From the NCBI GenBank assembly GCA_020048055.1, contig JAIFNA010000007.1, positions 83,350 to 147,349 of the forward strand: 64,000 bases of DNA, in the 5' to 3' direction. Within the stretch, counting starts at the first letter, position 1; every line of letters starts with the position of its first letter. Both the position numbers and the translations under genes were made by a program. Shown piece after piece: positions 42,783 to 53,731 of this stretch. Source of the DNA: Arcobacter sp. GTDB taxonomy: Bacteria > Campylobacterota > Campylobacteria > Campylobacterales > Arcobacteraceae. The notes beneath the pieces are model-generated. The model did no database searches, was not told the origin of the DNA, and worked only from the letters and a program-made list of their open reading frames with translations.

Positions 42783-43838
42783 TTAATTAAAAAACCTATT
42801 TATGTCGTTGTAAAGCCCTAAGAACATCAATCCAAGAAGTATGACCCATCCACCAATTGTAAGATTTAATAAAATCTTTGGACTAGGTTTTTGTCTTGTG
42901 ATAAGTTCGTAAAGATTAAACATTATATGTCCACCATCAAGTGCAGGGATTGGAAGCAAGTTTAAAACACCAAGATTTACAGATATTAGTGCAGCTATTA
43001 GAAATAGTGAAACAATCCCACTTTCACTAGCATCAGAGATTACTTTCCCAATCGAAATAACACCTCCAACTTCACTGCTAGGCACTACACCTTGTATGAG
43101 TTTTTGTACACCTTGAAAGATAAGTGTGCTTGATTCGATGGTTTTAGTAAAACCATAAATCAAACTATCAATAAATCCAAAAGAGGTGGTAACAACAGAT
43201 GCTGGTGCGATACCAATCATCTTTTTTTGAACAATTTCACCAAATAGATTTTTTGTTTCAAGAACTTTTGGAAAAACTACAAAAGTTTTTTTAAATCCAC
43301 CTCTATCTACACTAACCACAAGTTTATCTACTTCATCATTTTTTATGATTTTTTGTAGCTCGCTCCATAAAACTATCTCCTCGTCGTTGATTGAGATAAT
43401 TTTATCTCCATCTCTAAGACCAGATTGATAAGCAGGTGAATCTTTTAAAATCCCACCTATTTGATTTCCTATCTCTTTATGCTCCATAAGTCCAATAAAA
43501 ATATAAAGGAAAAATGCCAAAATAAAGTTTGCAAATGGACCAGCCAATAAGATAAAAATCCTTTTTGTTGGTGTTAGCATAGAGTAGCTATCTCTATCTG
43601 TACTTGTTTTAGTAGGATCTAAATCTTCTTGCCCTTTCATCTGAACATAGCCACCAAGCGGTATAAGTGAGATGCTCCAGTTTGTCCCTTTCCAGTATTT
43701 ACTAACTAATTTTGGTCCAAATCCTATTGAAAACTGATGAACAGTTACTCCAAAAAATCTAGCAACACTAAAATGCCCAAGTTCATGAACAAATACAAGT
43801 ACCGAAAGTACAAGTAAAAAAACTAAAAATCCACTCAA
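42783..43838 (-). CDS. rseP: Site-2 protease RseP
   Basis: 351-residue inner-membrane zinc metalloprotease. HELGH (residues 18-22) in the first membrane helix and NLLPIPALDGGH in the third form the zinc site; a single PDZ domain lies between (~125-200, GGILKDSPAYQSGLRDGDKIISIND). It cuts membrane-embedded anti-sigma factors or signal peptides. The start codon is 1 nt from the stop of ligA, so the two are co-transcribed. Confidence 0.92.
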   Translation of the reverse strand: MSGFLVFLLVLSVLVFVHELGHFSVARFFGVTVHQFSIGFGPKLVSKYWKGTNWSISLIPLGGYVQMKGQEDLDPTKTSTDRDSYSMLTPTKRIFILLAGPFANFILAFFLYIFIGLMEHKEIGNQIGGILKDSPAYQSGLRDGDKIISINDEEIVLWSELQKIIKNDEVDKLVVSVDRGGFKKTFVVFPKVLETKNLFGEIVQKKMIGIAPASVVTTSFGFIDSLIYGFTKTIESSTLIFQGVQKLIQGVVPSSEVGGVISIGKVISDASESGIVSLFLIAALISVNLGVLNLLPIPALDGGHIMFNLYELITRQKPSPKILLNLTIGGWVILLGLMFLGLYNDINRFFN

Positions 43839-43839
43839 A

Positions 43840-46228
<2,389 letters not shown>

Positions 46229-46254
46229 TTTGTGTTAATTTTTTGTTTAGTATT

Positions 46255-47181
46255 TTAAATAAAAATACTTTGGATTGATTCATTTGTGTATATTCGACTT
46301 ATTGCTTTTGCTGTAATCTCAGAAGCGCTCAAAACTGTAACTTTATTGTGTGGTTTTTGTGGAATCGTATCTGTTACAACTAACTCATCAAGGCTACTGT
46401 TTTCAATTCTATCAAACGCAGGACCACTTAAAACACCATGCGTACAACATGCCATAACACTTGTTGCACCTTTTGCTTTTAGTGCGTCTGCTGCTTTTGC
46501 TAAAGTTCCTGCTGTGTCAACCATATCATCAAGGATAATTACATCTTTCCCCTCAACATCACCTATGATATTCATAACCTCACTAACATTTGCTTTTTCC
46601 CTTTTTTTATCAACAATAACAAGGTCATATCCTAGCTTTTCAGCGTAAGTTCTAGCCCTTGCAACCCCACCAACATCAGGACTAGCAATAATTGGATTTG
46701 GGAGATTTTTATTTTTTATATGTTCAACAAACAATGAAGCACCAACAAGGTGATCAACAGGGATATTAAAAAATCCTTGAATTTGTGAAGCGTGAAGATC
46801 AATTGTTATAACCCTTTTAACTCCCGCAGTTTCAAGCATATCTGCTACAAGTTTTGCACTGATTGGAACCCTTGGAGCTGCTTTTCTATCTTGTCTTGCG
46901 TATCCAAAATAAGGAATAACAGCATTTATTGTCCCAGCGCTACTTCTTTTTAAAGCATCAACAATAATAAGAAGCTCCATAAGGTTATCATTAGCTGGCG
47001 CACAAGTTGGTTGGATAATGAATACATCTTGACCCCTTACTGTCTCAGTAATATTTACATTAATTTCACCATCACTAAATCTATTTACTTGAACTTCGGC
47101 TAGCTCTTTTCCTAAGAAATCTGCAACTTTTTTTGCAAACTCTACATTTGCTGTCCCACTTATTAATTTATATCCACTCAT
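46255..47181 (-). CDS. prs: Ribose-phosphate pyrophosphokinase
   Basis: 308 residues. PRPP synthase makes PRPP from ribose 5-phosphate and ATP for nucleotide, His and Trp synthesis. IIVDALKRSSAGTINAVIPYFGYARQDRK and the PRPP loop VIILDDMVDTAGTL are intact. The second of two adjacent ATGs is chosen because AAGGAG lies 5 nt before it. Its 5' region holds copy f of the structured leader otherwise seen at nif-associated genes. argB lies upstream on the same strand. Confidence 0.95.
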   Translation of the reverse strand: MSGYKLISGTANVEFAKKVADFLGKELAEVQVNRFSDGEINVNITETVRGQDVFIIQPTCAPANDNLMELLIIVDALKRSSAGTINAVIPYFGYARQDRKAAPRVPISAKLVADMLETAGVKRVITIDLHASQIQGFFNIPVDHLVGASLFVEHIKNKNLPNPIIASPDVGGVARARTYAEKLGYDLVIVDKKREKANVSEVMNIIGDVEGKDVIILDDMVDTAGTLAKAADALKAKGATSVMACCTHGVLSGPAFDRIENSSLDELVVTDTIPQKPHNKVTVLSASEITAKAISRIYTNESIQSIFI

Positions 47182-47189
47182 CATAACTC

Positions 47190-47303
47190 CTTAAAAAATA
47201 GTTCCCAATTTCTAAGGGAACCTGCTGTTTAATGACAACTTTTTGCATATTAGCAAAGCTAATATAAAGTAGCAAATCCTAAAGAGGTGAAACAAATTCA
47301 CCT
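47190..47303 (-). promoter_or_regulatory. Structured leader, copy f (upstream of prs)
   Basis: On the minus strand: P1 AGGTGAA/TTCACCT (47303-47285), then CTTTAGGATTTGCTACTTT. P2 is ACTTT/AAAGT enclosing an 8-bp ATATTAGC/GCTAATAT with a TTT loop. P3 is GTTCCC/GGGAAC (47221-47216 with 47206-47201), then TTAAGGAG. The P3 stem carries a compensated change relative to GTCCC/GGGAC. The linker CATTAAACA before P3 is shared with copy b. Confidence 0.72.
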
Positions 47304-47311
47304 TTATTTTC

Positions 47312-48163
47312 CTAATTTCTTATAACTGTACCAATTCCATCACTTGTAAATATCTCTAAAAGTAATGAATGCTCAACCCTACCATCAATAATATGTGCCA
47401 TCTCAACTCCGCCATTAACAGCTTCAAGACAAGCATCAACTTTTGGAATCATACCGCCAAAGATTGTTCCATCTGCTTTATATTTTACAATCTCATCTTG
47501 TGTAAGTGTTGAAAGGAGGTTTTTGTTTTTATCAAGTACACCAACTATGTCTGTTAAAAATATCACTTTTCTTGCACCTAAACTAGCTGCAATTTTACTC
47601 GCAGCCAAGTCTGCATTGATATTAAATCCAGGATGATTAAGCTCATCACCAGAAGCAATAGGAGCAATAACTGGGATAAATTTCTCTTCCAAAAGATTTT
47701 CAATTACACGATTATCAACCATATTGATTTCACCGACAAGACCATATTTCCCACCGTCTTTTGGTGTTGCAGTCATAAAATTTCCATCTTTTCCTGTTAT
47801 ACCTATAGCTTTTGAACCATGCATATTTATTAGGTTTGTTATCTCTTTGTTGATGTTGCCACAAAGAACCATCTCAACAACCTCCATAACTTGCTCACTT
47901 GTAACCCTCATACCATCTACAAATTCACTTTCAATTTGAAGTCTATCAAGTAAGTCATTTATTTTTTTACCGCCGCCATGAACGATAACAGGGCGAATAC
48001 CTACAAGATGTAGAAGTATTACATCTTTTGCAAATAGATTTTTTAGTTCTGGATTTATTTGAGCAGAACCTCCATACTTGATAACAAAAATTTGATTAGC
48101 ATATTTTTTTATGTATGGCAATGCTTCAAGTAGGAGTTTTGCTTGAGCGATTTTTTCTTTCAT
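47312..48163 (-). CDS. argB: Acetylglutamate kinase
   Basis: 283 residues. ArgB phosphorylates N-acetylglutamate in arginine synthesis. FVIKYGGSAQ, PVIVHGGGKKIND and GFNINADLAASKIA are the ATP and substrate motifs, and IFGGMIPKVDACLEA follows. The ATG at 48163 is used; an in-frame TTG four codons earlier has no better ribosome site. It lies 22 nt from carbonic anhydrase upstream and precedes the prs leader. Confidence 0.95.
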   Translation of the reverse strand: MKEKIAQAKLLLEALPYIKKYANQIFVIKYGGSAQINPELKNLFAKDVILLHLVGIRPVIVHGGGKKINDLLDRLQIESEFVDGMRVTSEQVMEVVEMVLCGNINKEITNLINMHGSKAIGITGKDGNFMTATPKDGGKYGLVGEINMVDNRVIENLLEEKFIPVIAPIASGDELNHPGFNINADLAASKIAASLGARKVIFLTDIVGVLDKNKNLLSTLTQDEIVKYKADGTIFGGMIPKVDACLEAVNGGVEMAHIIDGRVEHSLLLEIFTSDGIGTVIRN

Positions 48164-48185
48164 TGTTATTTCCAATATATAGATT

Positions 48186-48830
48186 TTATTTGTTGCTAGT
48201 TAAGTCTTTAAATTCAAAAGTTTCAGTATCAAATTGTTTGATTACTCCACTTTGTAAATCATAGTACCAACCGTGTAAAGTTAATGATTCTTCAGTCATT
48301 CTTTTTGCAACTGCAGGATATGTAAGTAGATTTTCTAGCTGAAATACAACAGAAACTTGTTCTGTTAATCTTACTTTTTCTGTCATTGTTTCGCTTTTAA
48401 AATTATCTTCAACAAATGATTTTGATATTTGTCCAAGTTCGAGCCATTTTCTGACATGAACTAGCTCTTGTTTATTTGGTATTTCGTGGTACAAAGATTC
48501 ACAAGCACCACAATAAGAGTGTCCGCAAACAATGATATGTTTAACATTTAAAACAGAAACAGCATATTCAATACCTGCTGCTGTTCCGTGAAAATCATTG
48601 TCATCTTTAAAAGGTGGAACAAAGTTTCCAACATTTCTTATTATAAATAGGTCCCCTGGTTTGCTACCCGTAATAAGGTCTGGGACAACTCTGCTATCGC
48701 TACACCCAATAAATAAAATTTCAGGTGATTGCCCTTTCTCTACAAGCTCATCAAATTGAAATTCAAAATTTTTAAAGTGTAGATTTTGAAATTCTTGATG
48801 TCCTTGGATTAGTTGTTGTAGTTTTTTCAT
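48186..48830 (-). CDS. Beta-class carbonic anhydrase
   Basis: 214 residues. Zinc ligands are the Cys in IGCSDSRVVP, His in IVCGHSYCGAC and the Cys of that motif, with the Asp-Arg dyad in CSDSR. It interconverts CO2 and bicarbonate for anaplerotic and autotrophic carboxylation and pH control. No signal peptide is seen, so it is cytoplasmic. It probably shares a transcript with argB. Confidence 0.93.
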   Translation of the reverse strand: MKKLQQLIQGHQEFQNLHFKNFEFQFDELVEKGQSPEILFIGCSDSRVVPDLITGSKPGDLFIIRNVGNFVPPFKDDNDFHGTAAGIEYAVSVLNVKHIIVCGHSYCGACESLYHEIPNKQELVHVRKWLELGQISKSFVEDNFKSETMTEKVRLTEQVSVVFQLENLLTYPAVAKRMTEESLTLHGWYYDLQSGVIKQFDTETFEFKDLTSNK

Positions 48831-48858
48831 AAAGTTAGTTTACCAATAATTTACTTAA

Positions 48859-49095
48859 TTAGCTGTCAATGTGGTGCTTGGGCTTTGTTTTTTCATAAGG
48901 TGTAAAACCATCAAAATCATCATCGTTTAAATCTTCATCATCGCTAAAAACACTTTCATAGCCCATTTTTAGAAGTAATTTATCACAATCATTTGTTGTA
49001 AAATTTTTCTCTTTTAATTTATTTGCGAAAATTTTTAAATCATCTTCACTTACACTATGCCCTTTTAAAATATACAAAATTGAATTTTTTTGCAT
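48859..49095 (-). CDS. Small acidic protein, unidentified
   Basis: 78 residues with a helical first half (SVSEDDLKIFANKLKEKNFTTNDCDKLLLKMG) and an acidic stretch (FSDDEDLNDDDFDGF). It looks like a conserved small Campylobacterota protein but I cannot name a family. It lies between carbonic anhydrase and the secreted zinc-protease-like gene on the same strand. Confidence 0.65.
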   Translation of the reverse strand: MQKNSILYILKGHSVSEDDLKIFANKLKEKNFTTNDCDKLLLKMGYESVFSDDEDLNDDDFDGFTPYEKTKPKHHIDS

Positions 49096-49151
49096 CTTTA
49101 GTCTCTATCCTTTTTTTGAAATCGGCAAATTTTATTTTATTTTTGCTTTTG

Positions 49152-49580
49152 TTATTTTGAAACATCAATTAAAAATTTATCTTTTAAAAACTCGCTTCCT
49201 AGTAGTATTTTATAGCTCATCGTTTCCCTGTTTGTAAGTGAAAAGCTTATTGGATAGGTGTTGTTATTTAAAGTTATTTTCGTTTTTATTATAAATCTTC
49301 TTTCTTTTGCTCCATTACTACTTTTTATTGTTGTTACTTTTTGTATCTTTTTTGTAATTCTTTGGTTTGTATAAAGTGGTATAAATTCTACATTTTCATC
49401 ATCTAGTTGTTTTATATAAGTGCAATGAAGTGCAGATATTAAAGCGCCCGTATCAATTTTTGCAATAGTTTCTTTTTTATCAAATTCATCAACTAAAACA
49501 GTAGCAAAATTTCCAATGATTTCAAGTGAAAATAAGGCTGTTGTGAGTAAAAAGCTAATAATGATTACGATTTTTTTCAT
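49152..49580 (-). CDS. Secreted paralogue of retropepsin-like zinc protease
   Basis: 142 residues: signal peptide (~1-19, IIISFLLTTALFSLE) and a PF05618-type domain with KIDTGALISALHC, IKSSNGAKERRF and YKILLGSEFLKDKFLIDV. These motifs align with the cytoplasmic copy at 45800. The Asp-Thr-Gly is intact. It is probably periplasmic; its 5' region overlaps the divergent DUF445 gene region. Confidence 0.8.
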   Translation of the reverse strand: MKKIVIIISFLLTTALFSLEIIGNFATVLVDEFDKKETIAKIDTGALISALHCTYIKQLDDENVEFIPLYTNQRITKKIQKVTTIKSSNGAKERRFIIKTKITLNNNTYPISFSLTNRETMSYKILLGSEFLKDKFLIDVSK

Positions 49581-49638
49581 ACGGAAGTTTAGTCAAAATT
49601 GGTTAAAATCCGCGAAAAATAACATCAAAAGGGAAAAA

Positions 49639-50352
49639 ATGAATAAAACAAACCTAACAAATATCATATCAGCTCTAGTTGTAGTGTGTGGAATTGTCAT
49701 TCAAAATGAACTTGTTACAACTATTGGATTGTTTGCTTTTAGTGGGGCAATTACAAACCATCTTGCAATTCATATGCTTTTTCACAAAGTGCCATTTTTA
49801 TATGGAAGCGGGGTTGTTGAAGCTAGATTTAATGAGTTTAAAATCTCAATACATAAATTAATAATGGAGCAATTTTTTACAAAAGAAAATTTAGATAAAT
49901 TTTTCCAAAGTGAATTTGAAGATGGGCAAAACAAGAAACACTTTGATTTTACAAATCTTATAAATAGTACAGATTTTAGTATCGCGTTTGAGAGTCTTAA
50001 AAGTGCGGTTATGGAGTCAAGTTTTGGTTCAATGCTTGGGATGTTTGGTGGAGCAAAAGCGTTAGAGCCACTTAAAAATCCATTTGAAACCAAAATGCAA
50101 AAAGCGATAAATGAGATAGTACACACAGATGCTTTTCAACAAACACTCTTTTTAACTCTCAAAAATGGTGATTTAAGTGAAGACATAGGTGGAAAAATCG
50201 ATAAAATTGTAAATGAAAGATTAAATGACCTTAATCCAAAAATGGTAAAAAATATAATTGAAGATATGATGAAAGAGCATCTAGGATGGCTTGTTGTTTG
50301 GGGTGGAGTTTTTGGTGGACTTATTGGAATAGTTAGTTCTTTGCTATTTTAG
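49639..50352 (+). CDS. DUF445 family membrane protein
   Basis: 237 residues. Membrane segments lie at both ends (IISALVVVCGIVIQNEL and FAFSGAITNHLAIHMLF at the start, GWLVVWGGVFGGLIGIVSSLLF at the end) with a helical soluble part between. GAITNHLAIHMLFHK is the DUF445 signature (usually G-x-x-T-N-x-x-A-x-x-M-x-F). Function unknown. The ATG at 49639 has AAAAGGG upstream; the longer frame to 49516 overlaps the divergent gene and is unlikely. Confidence 0.82.
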   Translation: MNKTNLTNIISALVVVCGIVIQNELVTTIGLFAFSGAITNHLAIHMLFHKVPFLYGSGVVEARFNEFKISIHKLIMEQFFTKENLDKFFQSEFEDGQNKKHFDFTNLINSTDFSIAFESLKSAVMESSFGSMLGMFGGAKALEPLKNPFETKMQKAINEIVHTDAFQQTLFLTLKNGDLSEDIGGKIDKIVNERLNDLNPKMVKNIIEDMMKEHLGWLVVWGGVFGGLIGIVSSLLF

Positions 50353-50371
50353 CCCTTATGTAAGGGCTTTA
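50351..50371 (+). terminator. Terminator after DUF445 gene
   Basis: AGCCCTT (50351-50357) and AAGGGCT (50362-50368) form a 7-bp stem with a 4-nt loop directly at the stop codon, followed by TTATAAATT. Confidence 0.6.
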
Positions 50372-50531
50372 TAAATTATTATATTAAATTTTTACAACAA
50401 CTTTTTACGGTCTGCAACATTTTAATCACACTATCCACCTAACAATAACTCCATCTTTTTATTGACTTAAAAACTCAAGAGCATTGTTTTAACCGTAAGA
50501 AACAAAGTGATAGATTAACTATAAAATATAT

Positions 50532-51089
50532 CTATATGCCATTCAATTCAGCATCAAGCTCATCTTGAGCATTGCTCGCTTTGAAGTTTGTAAGCTCTTT
50601 TTGTAAAGTTGTCAATCTCTCTTTTTGGTAATCAATAATAGAGTTTTTATTTATCATACACCCTGTAAAAGTTTCATCATATTTTCGCTCATCACTAAAC
50701 AAACTCTCTTTTTTTGCTCTAAGATGCTCCACTTTTTCAAACTTAACATTTTTTTTGATAAAGGTATCCAAGGTAACATCATTTTGAATTTGTTTTAAGA
50801 ACTCTTTCTCTTTTGGGTCTTTGACATGTTTAAAATTATCATAGATAATAATCTCGATTGTTTTATCTATCTTTCTTTTGATATCTAACTTACAGTTATT
50901 TTCAGCCAAAGGGATAGATTCAATATCTCCTTTTGTATACCCATATCCTATAAGCATAGTATTGCTTCCACTTTGTCCATACCAACTTGGAGCTTCATCT
51001 ATTTTGCTGTATTTAAAAGTATCCAAATATCCTTCAAATAAAAATCCAACCAAAGATGTGATTATTTTAAGTGCTATAGCTTCTAACAT
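50532..51089 (-). CDS. Unidentified protein of the secreted-protein operon
   Basis: 185 residues. A hydrophobic N-terminus (LEAIALKIITSLVGFLFEGYL) may be a membrane anchor or amphipathic helix. The middle (DEAPSWYGQSGSNTMLIGYGYTKGD) resembles the W-x-x-G ... GYG pattern of LPP20-type envelope proteins. The C-terminal half is charged and coiled-coil-like. Last gene of a four-gene minus-strand operon; function unknown. Confidence 0.65.
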   Translation of the reverse strand: MLEAIALKIITSLVGFLFEGYLDTFKYSKIDEAPSWYGQSGSNTMLIGYGYTKGDIESIPLAENNCKLDIKRKIDKTIEIIIYDNFKHVKDPKEKEFLKQIQNDVTLDTFIKKNVKFEKVEHLRAKKESLFSDERKYDETFTGCMINKNSIIDYQKERLTTLQKELTNFKASNAQDELDAELNGI

Positions 51090-51110
51090 TGCTGTTCCTT
51101 ATTTTTTATT

Positions 51111-51467
51111 TTACTTTGTTACCAACCAAAGATACAAACTCCCATCCTCATCTACAAACTCCTCTTTGACTTTTGCACCCCTTACAAGATTATCACTTGT
51201 TCGGATTGATTTTCGCTCAAAGTTACTATTACCATCACTTGAAGATGATTTTAAAGTTTCGTTTTCTATTTTGATTTTGAGTGATTCGGAGAGTTTTCCT
51301 CTTGCATCGATAAGAGCTATTTTTCTTTGGAGTTTCTTATCTTCATTTGGAGCAGAGTATCCAACTGCCCCTATAACTCCATCAAGTGATGGAGTGTATA
51401 TCCACTTTGGCATTTCATTAGCAAAAAGTGCAAGAGCCAAAATAGAGATAAAATAAAAAATCTTCAT
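51111..51467 (-). CDS. LPP20-family secreted protein
   Basis: 118 residues with a signal peptide (~1-16, YFISILALALFANE) and no lipobox Cys. PKWIYTPSLDGVIGAVGYSAPNEDKKLQRKIALIDARGKLSESL matches the LPP20 family (P-x-W-x ... G-x-V-G-x-A ... QR-x-A ... AR-x-L), whose members in Helicobacter and Campylobacter (LPP20, FlgP) are surface or flagellar-disc proteins. Part of the same operon. Confidence 0.75.
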   Translation of the reverse strand: MKIFYFISILALALFANEMPKWIYTPSLDGVIGAVGYSAPNEDKKLQRKIALIDARGKLSESLKIKIENETLKSSSSDGNSNFERKSIRTSDNLVRGAKVKEEFVDEDGSLYLWLVTK

Positions 51468-51476
51468 ACTAAAACA

Positions 51477-52152
51477 CTATTTTCTTTGCAAGATAAAAAA
51501 CTTATCAAGTGGTATCATCTCTGTTTTTTCTGTTCTTGATTGTGCTGTTTTCATATATTTTATATCGTAACTTTCTGCCATTTTAAAGAATTTTTCCATA
51601 TGGATTCCAGGGATGGAAGAAGTTCTTCTTTCACTAGTGTAATAGTGAATACGTTGAGGTGTAATCTCAAATTCAATATATTTGATACCTTGGTATTTTT
51701 TCACTGGGATATTAAAAAATCGTCCTGCTTTAAATTTCTCAGATTTTCTTTTATCCTCAACTTCTCTATATACAGATTCATCTTCTTGTCCATTGATTGT
51801 AAATTTTACATAGTATCCTTCCCTATCAAAATAAATATATCCCAACGACTTCGCAACCTCAATATCCACAGTATCTCCAGAAACATCATCTGGTAATTGT
51901 AAATTTCCTTTGATACTACAAAGCACTTCCCCTTTTGTAGCAAGAAGTGGGATAAACTTTGTATAGTCAAAGCCGATAATATCAATATTTACAGTATCTT
52001 TGATAAAGTCTTTCTTTTTATCCACTTCACAATTTATCGTTGCTTTACTGTATATCGCATTTCCAATTGTTTCACTTGCATTTTTTTGCCCCCATAAGTT
52101 GAGTTGCTACCAAAAGTGATAGTCCGATTCCTATTTTTTGTAGTTTGTTCAT
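51477..52152 (-). pseudogene. Secreted protein gene with frameshift in an A7 run
   Basis: The ATG at 52152 starts a clear signal peptide (MNKLQKIGIGLSLLVATQLMGA), but the frame stops soon after a run of seven A (T7 at 52081-52087 on the plus strand). With one A fewer the frame joins the downstream frame (NASETIGNAIYSKATINCEVDKKKD) and runs to 51477, giving about 225 residues. The mature part has FDREGYYVKFTINGQED and RIHYYTSERRTSSIPGIHMEK; no family recognised. It could be phase-variable, a pseudogene or a sequence error. Confidence 0.7.
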
Positions 52153-52170
52153 TTATCTTTTTCCTTTATT

Positions 52171-53151
52171 TTAGTTTGAGTAGTTTTTGACTTTTGAAGT
52201 ATCATAATAAAGCTCTGTAAGCTCCAAAGGTGTCTCTTTTCGTTTTTTCATATCGACTTTATTTATCGCTATATCGTATGAATCAGCTGTTCTTGCTATC
52301 ACTTTGAGTGAGTTGTATCCTGCTTTTAGATTGATTTCTATTGGTTTTGCATTGGTTTGAGTGATAAGCTCTTCATTGATAAAAAGTGAAAAATCATACA
52401 CATCAGCATCCATTTTGATAGTGATAGTTTTTTGTTCATTTGATTTGATAAATCCACTTAGTACCACTCTATAAATCTTATCAGCTTTGAGTATCTTATT
52501 TGTAAAAGGGGTATTTGCTAGATTGAAATTGTTTTTGATGATAGCTTGATGGAGTGGATTTGCCAAAGCTAAATCATCTTTATCGTAAAAATAAGCAAGG
52601 ATTCCATTTTCTGTGAAGATGTTTTCTTGTGGAGTGTCATTTTTTGGATTTGATTGGATTTCATTCATCGCATTTTCATATTTTTTAAGGTCATTTTCTG
52701 TGGCATACGCTGTGATAGTTGTACAGATTTCCCCTAGATTGTCTCCATTGAAATATTTAGCATTTCCTTTTATTCGCACTAGTCCACTTGCTATTTGCTT
52801 TATCTCATCGTTGATAAGTTTCCCATTTTTGAGTTCACTTTTTGTATTCATAAAAGTTCCGTAAATCTCCTCTATGGCTTCTGCTTTGGCTTTTATAAGA
52901 AGTATTTGTTTGAGTTCCTCTTGGCTTTTGTTTTTAAAATCACTTTGTAAAATACAGCTTGTTTTGGTGGTAAAAAGATTGCTTTGTACTCCATTTGGTT
53001 CACCATAAAATTCACTTTGCTCTTTTTGTTTTGATTGCTCAAACTCTTTTTGAAGCTTTGGTGTTTTTGGAGTTTCAGTTGCCAATCCATAAGAAAATAG
53101 CAACGGAAAGATTGAGATTAATGGGAGAAGTTTTTTGGATTGTTTTGTCAT
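52171..53151 (-). CDS. Secreted protein with PA14-like C-terminal domain
   Basis: 326 residues: signal peptide (~1-24, LLPLISIFPLLFSYGLA), a helical region with a conserved-looking Cys pair (TSCILQSD, GEICTTITAY), then a beta-rich domain (~190-310) containing ILAYFYDKDDLALANPL, YRVVLSGFIK and DADVYDFSLFINEELI, which resembles a PA14-type or lectin-like fold. First gene of the four-gene minus-strand operon ending at 50532. A surface or adhesive role is inferred. Confidence 0.65.
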   Translation of the reverse strand: MTKQSKKLLPLISIFPLLFSYGLATETPKTPKLQKEFEQSKQKEQSEFYGEPNGVQSNLFTTKTSCILQSDFKNKSQEELKQILLIKAKAEAIEEIYGTFMNTKSELKNGKLINDEIKQIASGLVRIKGNAKYFNGDNLGEICTTITAYATENDLKKYENAMNEIQSNPKNDTPQENIFTENGILAYFYDKDDLALANPLHQAIIKNNFNLANTPFTNKILKADKIYRVVLSGFIKSNEQKTITIKMDADVYDFSLFINEELITQTNAKPIEINLKAGYNSLKVIARTADSYDIAINKVDMKKRKETPLELTELYYDTSKVKNYSN

Positions 53152-53172
53152 TTTTTGTTTGTTCCTTTTTAT

Positions 53173-53712
53173 TTATTTATTATTCTTTAACTCATTATCT
53201 AGTTGAGCAACATTACTCAAAAAAAGTTCCGAAGCAATTTTTTGTAATTCACTAGAAATTAAGGCTTGTGTAAAATTTCTATTACTTGCTATTTCTTGCC
53301 ATACAGGTGGAAATGATAAAATTCTCGAAACCATACCTCCATCTTTATCAACACAAGCATATTTTACAGTCCCGACACCAGCAGTAATAACTCTAGCCAA
53401 ACACATAGGGCAAGGTTCTAACGATGTATATAAAGTATATTTACTCAAATCTTGTTTTGTAATGTGATGAGATTCAAATTGATTCATTACTACCATTTCA
53501 GCATGTAAATCACTTCTAAATGAAGGATTAAAAACACTATTATGTCCCTTTGAAACAACACTACCATTTTCATCAACCAAAATAGCACCTATTCCAAAAT
53601 TTCCGCTTTCATAAGCTTTATATGCTTCTTGACATGCCAACAACATATATTTTTCATCATTTGATTTTGGTTCAAATTCATTTATCTTTGTTTTTATTTC
53701 ATTTAATTTCAA
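53173..53712 (-). CDS. Cytidine/guanine-type nucleoside deaminase
   Basis: About 179 residues with the zinc-dependent deaminase motif: HAEM (His and catalytic Glu) and SLEPCPMCLARVITAGV (P-C-x2-C). AYESGNFGIGAILVDENGSVVSKGHNSVF precedes it. The family covers guanine deaminase, TadA and CMP/cytosine deaminases. Compared with TadA it has N- and C-terminal extensions. The TTG at 53712 has AAAGGA 6 nt upstream; another TTG at 53739 overlaps the upstream gene. It forms a tight cluster with two membrane protein genes, which is unusual for a housekeeping deaminase and hints at a defence or signalling role. Confidence 0.8.
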   Translation of the reverse strand: MKLNEIKTKINEFEPKSNDEKYMLLACQEAYKAYESGNFGIGAILVDENGSVVSKGHNSVFNPSFRSDLHAEMVVMNQFESHHITKQDLSKYTLYTSLEPCPMCLARVITAGVGTVKYACVDKDGGMVSRILSFPPVWQEIASNRNFTQALISSELQKIASELFLSNVAQLDNELKNNK

Positions 53713-53731
53713 TATTTTTCCTTTTATTTTA

